A stretch of DNA of 64,000 nucleotides from positions 34,214,243-34,278,242 of the forward strand of contig NC_088650.1 of NCBI RefSeq assembly GCF_964019385.1, written 5' to 3'. This stretch comes from Sycon ciliatum. Its lineage: Eukaryota > Porifera > Calcarea > Leucosolenida > Sycettidae. Made by a program: the position numbers and the translations under genes. Shown in pieces: positions 44,226 to 53,983 of the stretch (the stretch's first letter is position 1; each line of letters starts with the position of its first letter). The notes under the pieces are model-generated. The model saw only the letters and a list, made by a program, of their open reading frames with translations, ran no database searches and had not been told where the DNA came from.

Positions 44226-44706
44226 GCGACGTTGGCGACAAGCAACACCCGTCGTATGTAACTTACTTTGTATCCACTGCTACACTTTCTGTAGTCTGGG
44301 CTTCATGTATGACTAACACTGCTATTAATGTATTGACTTTCAGTCGGCTCCAGTTACAACTGCCGGTACACATGATACATGAACTGCCTGACCCCTTTCA
44401 TGCATTCGTATGCAGCTGTCACCTAACACCGCTTTTGTCATCTACTTGTACTAGTATGTATCATTTGCCGCTGCCCTAGGATCGGGATTGTAGTCCATGA
44501 TCCGTAGGCGTAGAGGGGGCTTGTTTTCCTTGGTGTGTTAGAGTTTTAGGTTCCTGCTTCGGTGGTGCAGGTCACTAGTTTTGGTCTTGTTTTAGTTGAG
44601 TTAGCTGTTTGGCATGAGAATGAAAGAGTAATAATACAGTCTTCTTCTAGTACAGTAACGACGTTACGTTTGTGGAATGGTGAATCAAGGCGAGAGGTAA
44701 AAACAG
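44212..44706 (+). repeat. BEL/Pao 3' LTR
   Basis: It begins tgttgcccccgtaggcg directly after the purine tract and ends gcgagaggtaaaaaca. The sequence is about 98% identical to the 5' copy by eye. Confidence 0.93.
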
Positions 44707-44759
44707 GCAAAGAAAACGTTCGGTTCTAAAAATTCTCTGCGTTCATTTGGACTGGTGTG

Positions 44760-45300
44760 GATGCATTTACATACTATATTGAAGAATTGGAGACGCTTCC
44801 AATTTGTTCTAGACCTCTATGAACGACCCCTAATTACGCAGAGCGAAACCCGGTCCGCTCGAGTCGCCTCGTACTTCTTGGCACCTTCATTAGCTTCCTT
44901 GTTATTGAGCACCTCTGCCCGATTGGTCACTGTCAATGAAAATAAAACAAACAACAACACATCGTCCTTTTCCAGTTGCTCACCTGTCTGTGGCAGGCCT
45001 ACAGTAGCGTTTCTACTTCATACTCTCCAACATCACACCTACTACTCCTCTTCCTTTCCCTGCTCAATGATTGGAGGGCGGGAGGATCAGCGAGAGAGGA
45101 ATCATATCTAGCGTCTCTCCTCTTTGCCATTTCCACCTGTGCACTAGTCAGCAACAAACTCAGTTCTAGCGGGAAACACTTTGCGCATGCGCATGTCGAC
45201 GATGTCGCGGATCGTCCGCGGCCTTGAAAACATCGTTGCCTGAGTGAAATCCCCAGGTCGGGGGCAACCGATCATAATTTTGCGAAAAGACAAGAAGTAC
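44760..45300. other. Unassigned region
   Basis: A plus-strand frame from 44755 to 45111 has no recognisable domain and overlaps the TIR. No repeats were seen. Confidence 0.35.
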
Positions 45301-45306
45301 AGGTGT

Positions 45307-45724
45307 CGCTTATAGATGCTGCATTTCGCGCAATGCCACCCAGCCTTGCACTATCTTATAGATGCTGCATTTCACGCAATGCCACCCAGCCTTGCACTAT
45401 CTTATAGATGCTGCATTTCGCGCAATGCCACCCAGCCTTGCACTATCTTCTAGATGCTGCATTTCACGCAATGCCACCCAGCCTTGCACTATCTTATAGG
45501 TGCTGCATCTCACGCAATGCCACCCAGCCTTGCACTATCTTATAGATGCTGCATTTCACGCAATGCCACCCAGCCTTGCACTATCTTATAGATGCTGCAT
45601 TTCACGCAATGCCACCCAGCCTTGCACTATCTTATAGATGCTGCATTTCACGCAATGCCACCCAGCCTTGCACTATCTTATAGATGCTGCATTTCGCGCA
45701 ATGCCACCCAGCCTTGCACTATCT
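45307..45724. repeat. 46-bp tandem repeat
   Basis: Nine copies of a 46-bp unit beginning cttatagatgctgcatttca. Copies differ mainly at one cacgc/cgcgc position. This is a tandem array without unique spacers. Confidence 0.92.
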
Positions 45725-45734
45725 GCATGAACAG

Positions 45735-45872
45735 CTGTCTTGTGTTGGAGGATTTTGGTCAAAGACATTTGAATGTGTGTTTGTCTTGTGTTGGAAGAGT
45801 TTAGCCCAGAGCAGCTGACTGTGTGTTGTCTTGTGTTGGAGGATTCTAGCCCAAAACAGCTGAATGTGTGCT
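45735..45872. repeat. 45-46-bp tandem repeat, second family
   Basis: Three diverged copies starting gtcttgtgttggagga and ending gaatgtgtg. It follows directly on the preceding array. Confidence 0.8.
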
Positions 45873-46638
45873 TCGATACTGACACGATGAGCTGCAATGG
45901 AGAGTATTCTGTCAGTCAATGGTGCGACTCATTGTGCCTGAGAAATATAACATTATGGCTAGCCATGGGGCATGATAGAGCACGCAAGGCAATGAACGTG
46001 ACTACACAAATACAGTACTGTGAGAGGTGTGCAGGAGTCCAGCCATAGTGATAGTGTTAAATATTAAGGAGTGTACATATGCACACATACGCAACTCTTC
46101 CAATTAGGGAAAATCATTTGGCTAGGAAGACGCGCTTTAGCTACGAGAGCCCTGCGTTGATATTTTCAATACAAATACCGTTTATTCTCTATTATAAGCA
46201 CATGTCTCCACTACTAGCAGAGTCTCTAATACTAGCACACTGTGAGCACCTTTTGAAACATTATAAGCACGGTCTCTATTATTAGCACAGTCTTGGTGGA
46301 AATCAAAGCTGCATGCATGATATATAGCATGTATTTCTTCTTGCTCTGGATGGATGTATTGATTGAATAATATAGGCGTGGTCTGCAACACAAGCGCGGT
46401 CTCCATATATGAGCCAGGGACTATAGAAACCGACCTACGACGTTTGATATCAAAATCAAGTTATGACGTTTCAAAGTCACGTGACTCAAAGTTACGCGAA
46501 GCGCAGAACTCGTCACTTTTGTTTCGACAAGACTCAAGAGCTGTCCTCTTGTTATGTTGATTAGGTGTTTGGTGAAGACAATAGGATTCCGAGTGATTGT
46601 CGAGTAACTCAAGAGGCTCCACTTCCTGTGATTGATAA
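45873..46638. other. Unassigned region
   Basis: It contains strings like ctattataagcacatgtctcc near 46193-46213 and attataagcacggtctctat near 46260, resembling the ends of the MITE at 16661, but no inverted pair of ends could be defined. Confidence 0.35.
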
Positions 46639-46853
46639 TGGCTACAACATCTAGTAGGCGACGCAGCTCAATTCTGTGTGGAGTTCCTGATGCGCGAAGG
46701 CGCTTGAATCGGACGACGAGAAATTTTACGGATTCAGCGCTGGCACCCGCGAGTCGTCCGCGAGCGATTCCGACACCGATGCTGACAGCGACAGCGATGA
46801 TATGCCACCTAAGAAGAAGACGTATGGAGTCGCAGCAAGCTCGAGTGCTGCTA

Positions 46854-47886
46854 TAGTCTGTTTCAAAAAGATTTACAATCAGGTTTGGGTCTTAAAAAGT
46901 ATGAAGATAAGGGAACTTTGGACAACAAAGTACATAGAATGGCTTGTTAGGACACGGTAAATTGTTCTGTGAAGGTTTCGGAACAATTGGACCAACCGTT
47001 AAGGAGTTAGAATTTCGGCCAGGTTTCCGGCCTTTTCCCATGGTTTACAATTTGCCCAGGAATCCAGTATCGATTTTTACCAAAACCCACGATTTATCCT
47101 TTCCTTTTTGGCCTTGTGGTTATGAATGCTGTCTGCTGACCATGAAGTTTTGAGTTCAAATCCCAACCTATCCTCAAGTCAAACTTTTTTTCATTGTTTT
47201 GGTGATCAAGCTGGTACAAGACAAAGAAGATGGCTGCACCAAACGACTTGTTGTTGGAGCTCGCGCTTCCTGCCGAACTGACTGACACTTGACTGGCTCA
47301 CGCCATGTGAACACACCCACAACACTGCAATGGTGTGAGTGAGTGAATTATAATGGAAGTCATCGCGCTGTAGCTTTTTGAGATTTATTTTAGTATTTCA
47401 AGATCGCCAATTTATTTGAATTTAGCTTTCAACGCCATCTTCTATCAGCGTTCACAAGCGTCTGCTTTTCTCAAAATGTCATCGAAGTCACACGGATAGC
47501 TTTGCGAAGTCATGGCCTTGGGAATGAGTCCGTGTCGATGTCGTTTTCGTCACACGGTGAGTAAATTGCATCGCAGCTCAAAGAAACTATTTTGGTCACA
47601 AAACGGACCCATGCAGCTCGTCAACATTTACAACACTTTCGTTTCGACATGTCCTCTCTGACTCCATTACAGTTATCGATACGAGGAAGAACTCGTTTGT
47701 TGTAAACCAGACGTACATGTACATGACTGTGTCAACGTGAGTGAGTTGTCATTTTTCCTGCTTTCGCGCGGAATATTTCTTCGAGTTCACAGTGAGTTTT
47801 TCCAGGCAGCGCTCGAGTGCTCATACGGTAAGACGCCAAACTCTGCGGGTGATCGCCAGGATTGTAAATCTTTTTGAAACGGACTG
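46854..47886. mobile_element. Mariner-like TIR element with tRNA-like insert, copy 1
   Basis: The inverted ends tagtctgtttcaaaaagatt and aatctttttgaaacggactg are flanked by TA (46852-46853 and 47887-47888). The 1033-bp element lacks a transposase. It includes a segment at 47108-47166 resembling a tRNA (A-box-like tggccttgtgg, B-box gagttcaaatccc). A second, inverted copy of its first about 430 bp lies at 58730-58992 plus 63832-63985. Confidence 0.8.
47108..47166 (+). ncRNA. tRNA-like (SINE-like) segment
   Basis: tggccttgtggttatgaatg, a middle variable part, then gagttcaaatcccaacc. This gives A-box and B-box spacing typical of a pol III internal promoter. The same segment is present inverted at about 58828-58895, so it was part of this repeat family before the copies separated. 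Confidence 0.4.
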
Positions 47887-49042
47887 TAGTGTTGTGTCGA
47901 AAACGCCAAACCCCGACAACTCAGAATTTTTCAAACGCGGAGAGTGACACCGACTACTCGGAATCGGATGACGAACCAGATACCGCCGCACCTGAGCCAC
48001 CGACGACTGAGCAGGTGAAGCGTGGTCTCCTGTCTTCAGACATACGCGATGGGATTGAGAGAGGCTGTAGATGCAAGTCGAAGAATCATTGGAAAGTCAT
48101 ACCAGAGCAGCAGCTCGAGGACTACATGGTTGAAGTCTCTAAACTGCGAGAATCGAAAAAAGCGCTTCAATCAGTTTGTTCTGGGCGCACTGACTGGAAG
48201 CATGCGAAAGTCGATGACTGGTGGCGGTGATCGACCTTTTTATTTCCGCTATCATGTACGTGGTTACGAGTTGTGCAAAGACGTGTTCATGCTGTTGGAA
48301 GTCATGTAATGAAGCGCCTTCAAAAAAGGCAAACAAAGGAGTCGTTCAACTGGCACACCATGGCTTGACTGGGAGAACACCAGAGCACTTAGCCATTTCA
48401 GCAGACATGGAGCTGGATGTAGTGCAGTTTATTTATTCATATGCTAACATGTACGGTCTACCTCAACCTGCAGCGGAGCGAGGTCGTGCTGAGGACCCTC
48501 CAGTATACTTACCAGCATCCAACAACAGGAAGTCTGCATACAACATCTATACCAAAACCGTCACACAGTATTCGCCTGTTCATTACAGGTCATTTTGCCG
48601 CATTTGGAGGAGACAGGCAGCACACATCAAAGGGTTGAAGCCAAGGACAGACGTATGCGCACTGTGCGACAAGCTGTGGGACAAAATTCGTGTCGCCCGT
48701 ACAGAGGAAGAGACGGAATGTAGTGTCCAGGCCCTGCGTTCGCACATATCACTAGCACAAGAGGAGCTGCAGTACTACCGAGATTTAGTGGACGGCGCGC
48801 AGGCGTCTCGGAGGGAAGTCAGCTCCCTTGGCTGCCTAACTAGCAAGAATGAAGATATACAAAGAACATTACAAACTGTGTACGTAAATTTGCTCTATAT
48901 CGCTCAATTGACATGCCCTTATTAAATAGGTGGTTAGGCACATTTTACCATCGCAGATCAACTGGAAATTTTGTTTGAGCACATTACCATACCATACCAA
49001 CATTTTTGAGAGAAAAAATGTTTTCGCCAAAAAGTGCCCTAG

Positions 49043-49735
49043 GGTGGTTTTTTTTACTATGTTCACATACCCAACTCATAAATAATACAGAAAGACAATG
49101 GTACTGAGACAAGGACAAACGTGACAACTACTGAGAAGGGGCTGCACCGAGATGCAGCAGTGATGGTGAGGCATTGATGGCTCTGCCGACCTGAGGTCTC
49201 GGCATCACGGCCAGAAACACGCGACAAAAACAAAAGATAGAGCTGTAAGGGTCAGCAAAAAAGAAAAAAAGAAAGCAAGGGCAAACAACAGCTAGTACTA
49301 GTGTGCAGTGCATTCGTAGCAATGGGAGTCGTTGACGGGGCACTAGAATGTAGGTGGGTCGACAGGCATAATGTCCGTGGACCATCGCCAATCCTGTCGG
49401 CGGAGGTATTCGTTGACGTTGCACTTAAACTTTTGAAGATTTTTGCGAGTTGGGGCGGAGTCTAGACAAGCTGGTGGCAGGGAATTCCACAGCTGGATTG
49501 CACAATATGGGAAGCTGCGAAGAATGGTGTCTGGTGCTTGACGCGGTAGGGGATTTCGTAGCTGGTAACTGTGGCCGGCGGCCCTGCGGAGATCGTTTCG
49601 AGTGCGAGTGGCGTCACGGGGCTCAAGCCTTGGTGGGAGGACTGCTAGCAATTGAGTCGGACCGGTGATGAAATGCAGTTTGTACATATATGTTAATGCA
49701 GCAATGTATCGCCGTAGGCTGAGGCTCTGGAGCTC
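49043..49735 (-). mobile_element. 5'-truncated LINE 3' end
   Basis: The minus strand encodes the RT C-terminus: SLRRYIAALTYMYKLHF, YQLRNPLPRQAPDTI, LRSFPYCAIQLWNSLPPA, KFKCNVNEYLRRQDWRW, then a stop at 49343. The 3' UTR contains gccgacctgaggtctcggc (about 49185), shared with the LINE at 12197, and ends at an A run (plus-strand T run 49049-49058). No endonuclease or RT core is present. Confidence 0.8.
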
Positions 49736-49739
49736 CGTC

Positions 49740-49928
49740 CCGGGACCAATGATGGTTTCTGTAGTCCCTGGCTCATATGTGTTCAGCTTCGTACCTACCT
49801 GTAATTCCTTGCCAACTGCTATTCTAAGTGAGGCACCATGCCACCGTGGCCTCCAAACCTTCGAACTGACGACCTATAAGCACCTCCGACGTAAAGACTG
49901 GGTTTGGGCGATAGATATCTGCCCATAA
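49740..49928 (+). mobile_element. LINE RT C-terminal fragment, opposite orientation
   Basis: On the plus strand the frame carries SYVFSFVPTCNSLPTAI, SEAPCHRGLQTFELTTYKHL and RRKDWVWAIDICP then a stop. It is the same RT tail motif as the neighbour but belongs to a different copy, so the two LINE fragments lie head to head at about 49736. Confidence 0.7.
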
Positions 49929-50009
49929 TCGGCTCTTGGTCTCCTGTCTTGTTATTGAAATTATTGTGCATATTTGATGTCTATGCATGCGTGCTGGTGC
50001 ATGTGCGCG

Positions 50010-50013
<4 letters not shown>

Positions 50014-50053
<40 letters not shown>

Positions 50054-50072
50054 GTTAGAGTGTGTGCGTTCC
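50014..50072. repeat. TG dinucleotide microsatellite
   Basis: A (TG)n run with a few interruptions. A second one lies at about 50663-50729. Confidence 0.9.
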
Positions 50073-50662
50073 TGTGTGCATCTGTGCGCTTGTGTGCTTT
50101 TCTGCACCTTGTCCTCACCAACTTACTGAGGTGTGGTGAGCCCATGAATGGGATCATTTTCAAGTCCACTTATAGTTTGGGGATTTCAGGGGTGTCGGCC
50201 GTTGGGCGGTTCAATGTCCAACTGAGTCATCTTTCCAAGATTCGTTTTGAGTCTCTCTCCCGTCTCCCGGGGAGACCCATGTAACCAGTTTTGGCAGTGA
50301 GCAAGTACAGTACAAGAGTGTGTGTGTGTGTGTATGCTTTCGGATGCCTGCTGCTGGGCGTTTGCTGTCAATGTGTTGTGTGCCTGCTGCTCAACAATTT
50401 GCCTTCCCATTCTACACATTGCATGACTGTGCTTCCACTTTTAGTCTTTTACTTCTCATTTTCTCTGTAGTGCTCCTGCTCATTTTTTCTCATTTCTTAT
50501 TCTTCAGTTTGGCGCGCAGGAGCAGTGTTGAAACCGAAACCCTTGGTCGGTTTAGCTGCTTTGCCCCGCCTCCATGATCCACTGGTTTGGCTGCCTTCGC
50601 TATGTGTATCCCTGTGCGTTTTTGCACCACAATGGTTTGTGGCTATCTTGTAAGAAATGTGT

Positions 50663-50677
50663 GTGTGTATGTAAGAA

Positions 50678-50729
<52 letters not shown>
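50663..50729. repeat. TG dinucleotide microsatellite, second
   Basis: A (TG)n run preceded by two gtaagaaatgtg copies. Confidence 0.9.
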
Positions 50730-50805
50730 TATTTGTACTAGATGCCAACGCTCTGGATGGTGACGCTACTGAGTCAGCTGAGCTAGTGGATCGGCCATTG
50801 ACTTG

Positions 50806-50883
50806 AAGGATCCTACTACTGTCCAGATTGTAAGAAGGAGCTGATGCTTACACCTGCACAGATTCTCCTTCACAAGCAAATCA
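50806..50883 (+). CDS. Possible zinc-finger exon upstream of the transposase-like gene
   Basis: About 22 codons reading YYCPDCKKELMLTPAQILLH up to a GTAAGT donor at 50884. A TGA precedes it by a few codons and the 5' splice acceptor is not clear, so its start is unknown. If real it could be an early exon of the gene at 52920-56930, with the palindromic complex lying in the intron. Confidence 0.25.
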
Positions 50884-50893
50884 GTAAGTGAGT

Positions 50894-52612
50894 CGTCAGG
50901 CGAAATTACTGGTCAGTCGGCGACACGCATTTTTCACAAAAATTTGCGTTTCACCTGCTGGGAGAGTATGCGTGTACTCGAGTCTCATCCTGAACACGTT
51001 TTTTTCTTCTTTTTTCAGCTCCACGTCAGGCGAAATAGCACGTCATAGTACATTCGAGATCAGCGGGAAGAAGATGACGACGTCCACTAATTTAGTATCT
51101 GTGCACACGAATCTGCTGTGTGTGTTACTCTGTGTGTCAGCTATGGCATCATTGCCTGTGGTTCCATGCCTAGCATATACGTCTGAACCATCTTGCAAAG
51201 TTTGAATGACGTAGGTTGAGCGATCACTCCGCGAAACATACTTTTTGAAATTCTCTTCATAGTATATCTTCCACCATTGAAATTTCGAATTTCTTCGAAT
51301 TTTTTGCTGAGAGGGGTGGCTTGCAACCTCGATATGGCTTGTTCCAGGCATGCTTTGGAGCCATCGCCTGTTGAAGTAGTGGCGGGGATCTGCCCTGCAA
51401 CTGCTACCACAAAAAATGATTCGATCTGAGAAAGGGTGAGACCGCGAATCTCGGTTGAATATTGAGTATTTCAAGCCTTTTCACGACGAAGATGGAGTTC
51501 TTTTTGAAGATGGACGTCGCGGCAAAGGACATGGTGTCCGACTTCTGGCGTCTGGTGAAGCCAGGGATCATTTGTCCAGTCAGGTCGGCAGCCTAACCGT
51601 CGGTAAGCTTGTGTTTGGATCCCGTTCTGCTCGATGTGGTAGATCACAAACAATTTGATATCGCACAAATTGATCTCAGCATTGTGCGTACGGTATTTTA
51701 TATTCAGAAAATCCCAAAGTGTCTCTGTGTGGCCGTCCTATGCCACGAGAAACTCCAATCAGGCTCCTATGTCCTCTGCCTTCATGATTGAATGTCCACT
51801 TCGTTTGAACAACGAACACAACAATCGAGGACGGCTTTGCAATGAAAAATATAGCTATACTGGAGCTGAAAAAAGAAGAAAAAACGTGCTCAGGATGAGA
51901 CTCGAGTACACGCATACTCTCCCAGCAGGTGAAACGCAAATTTTTGTGAAAAATGCGTGTCGCCGACTGACCAGTAATTTCGCCTGACGGTATAGCTGTA
52001 TTTTTCATTGCATTTCATTTCATTCATTTTTCCTCGATTGTTGTGTTTGTTGTTCAAACGAAGTGGACATTCAATCATGAAGGCAGAGGACATAGGAGCC
52101 TGATTGGAGTTTCTCGTGGCATAGGACGGCCACACAGAGACACTTTGGGATTTTCTGAATATAAAATACCATACGCACGATGCTGAGATCAATTTGTGCG
52201 ATATCAAATTGTTTGTGATCCACCACATCGAGCAGTACGGGATCCAAACACAAGCTTACCGACGGTTAGGCTGCCGACCTGACTGGACAAATGATCCCTG
52301 GCTTCACCAGACGCCAGAAGTCGGACACCATGTCCTTCGCCGCGACGGCCATCTCCAAAAGAACACCATCTTCGTCGTGAAAAGGCTTGAAATACTCAAT
52401 ATTCAACCGAGATTCGCGGTCTCACCCTTTCTCAGATCGAATCATTTTTTGTTGTAGCAGTTGCAGGGCAGATTCCCGCCACTACTTCAACAGGGGATGG
52501 CTCCAAAGCATGTCTGGAATAAGCCATATCGAGGTTGCAAGCCACCCCTCTCAGCAAGAAATTCGAAATTTCAATGGTGGAAGATATACTATGAAGAGAA
52601 TTTCAAAACGTC
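50894..52612. repeat. Large palindromic complex with cgtcaggcgaaat ends
   Basis: The outer segment 50894-51020 is inverted at 51862-51988. The stretch 51240-51850 is inverted at 52010-52612. The motif cgtcaggcgaaat or its inverse sits at each boundary (50894, 51026, 51976, 52605). The arms contain decayed coding sequence homologous to the first exon of the downstream gene (MDVAAKDMVSDFW in one arm versus MDAAEMATDLCRL in the exon). It appears to be formed from rearranged copies of one mobile element. Confidence 0.75.
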
Positions 52613-52919
52613 AGGCGAAATAGTACGTCATAGTACATTCGAGATCAGCGGGAAGAAGATGACGACGTCCACTAATTTAGTATCTGTGCACACGAATCTG
52701 CTGTGTGTGCTACTCTGTGTGTCAGCTATGGCATCATCGCCTGTGGTTCCATGCCTAGCATGTACGTCTGAACCATCCTGCAAAGTTTGAATGACGTAGG
52801 TTGAGCGATCGCTCTGCGAAACATACTTTTTGAAATTCTCTTCATAGTATATCTTCCACCATTGAAATTTCGAATTTCTTCGTATTTTTGGCTGAGAGGG
52901 GTGGCTTGCAACCTCCATA

Positions 52920-53908
52920 TTGCTTGTTCCAGGCATGCTTTGGAGCCATCGCCTGTTGAAACAGTGGCGGGAAGCTGCCCTGCAACTGTTCCAACAGGAA
53001 ATTAATCGATCCGAGAAAGCGCGAGTCCGCGAACGCCCGTTGAAAATGGAGTATTTCAAGCCTTTCCAGACGAAGATGGAGTTCTTTTCGGAGATGGATG
53101 CCGCTGAGATGGCAACAGATCTCTGCCGCCTGGCTTTGCCAGGAGTAATCTGTACAATCATTTTCGTCTGTGCCGTTCGTGATGCTGCCAGGCGCATCAG
53201 CCTGGAGAAGCCTGTGGGCAAGGTCCACATCCCCCACAGGCTTCTCCTTCACTGGCACAAGTGCCATGAAGACTCCAGCACACCACGGTCGGTGTACGTC
53301 GCTGCTCTCAACAGGACGCTGATCTGTAAGTCAGAATGTATTTCTATTCATCTTGTCTCTGAACAGGGCAAATGAAATTTATTCATTCTACATGTATTTC
53401 ATTTTCATGTCATAATATTATGCAACAGGTGGTCACATACTGGATGAAAGCAACATAGCCCTGCAAAACAGACTATTCTCGAATATTTCGAAGGTAAGAT
53501 TAATTGCATTTATCTTCCGCAGTACTGTGACGAATTGAACTGACCAATGCACAAACAACCATGTATACGCCCGCCGCAAGAGAAGCACGTTAATCTGCAA
53601 GTGCACAAGATGTGCACCCACAGATACGCACTACATGGACACACACACACACCACACACCATGTACACGCCCGTCACAAGAGAAGCATGCAAATGTGCAA
53701 ATGCACTGGATGTGCACACACAGACACACACACACACACACACACACACCATGTACACGCCCGTCACAAGAGAAGCACGCAAATCTGCAAATGCACCGGA
53801 TGTGCAGACGTGCGCGTGCAAATACGCGCGCACACACACCATGTACACGCCTGTCACAAGATAAGCACGCAAATCTGCAAATGCACTGGATGTGCAGACG
53901 CGCGCGCA

Positions 53909-53983
<75 letters not shown>

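Larger units (their letters stand above)
37444..44706 (+). mobile_element. BEL/Pao LTR retrotransposon, full length, inactivated
   Basis: Two LTRs of about 495 bp enclose gag and pol in BEL/Pao order: gag with zinc knuckles, protease, RT, RNase H, integrase and C-terminal domain. A 5-bp duplication GGCAA lies outside both LTRs (37439-37443 and 44707-44711). A primer-binding region follows the 5' LTR and a purine tract ctggggagagga precedes the 3' LTR. I count about 11 LTR-to-LTR differences, all transitions. The reading frame is broken by several stops, six of the seven being TGA, and by at least two frameshifts. Confidence 0.95.
37330..44754. mobile_element. TIR element interrupted by the BEL/Pao insertion
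   Basis: The segment gtccaaatgcacactgggaa before the BEL element is inverted after it as cattctctgcg/ttcatttggac with mismatches. The next 20 bp (ttttagaaccgaacgttttc) match almost exactly in inverted form. With BEL removed the element is about 160-170 bp long with TIRs of about 45 bp, a MITE. The outer dinucleotides (TA left, TG right) suggest a decayed TA duplication. Confidence 0.65.
46639..48925 (+). pseudogene. Transposase-like gene of an uncharacterised family, split and frameshifted
   Basis: It starts at ATG 46639 with a Ser/Arg-rich N-terminus, shifts frame by one base, then encodes an acidic Ser/Asp-rich segment (ASDSDTDADSDSDD) followed by PPKKK. The mariner-like element at 46854-47886 interrupts it. 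After that come a second acidic stretch (SDTDYSESDDEPD), GCRCKSKNHWKVIPEQQLED, then in another frame RFNQFVLGALTGSM and FRYHVRGYELCKDVF. In a third frame come HHGLTGRTPEHLA, the long YGLPQPAAERGR segment and a Cys pair TDVCALCDKLWDK. I recognise this layout from transposase-like proteins repeated in invertebrate genomes but cannot assign a superfamily. The 3' half with any catalytic core is missing. Confidence 0.6.

Noticed and set aside
45307..45724. 46-bp repeat as a CRISPR array or an RNA gene cluster
   Set aside because: Contiguous identical units without spacers and with no promoter or fold signature.
46187..46430. Additional copy of the 16661 MITE
   Set aside because: Only scattered matches to ataagcacggtctc-type strings and no inverted pair of ends.
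52628..53267. Minus-strand frames of about 140-200 residues opposite the first transposase exon
   Set aside because: Antisense shadows. The plus strand has matching splice sites and conserved coding similarity between copies.
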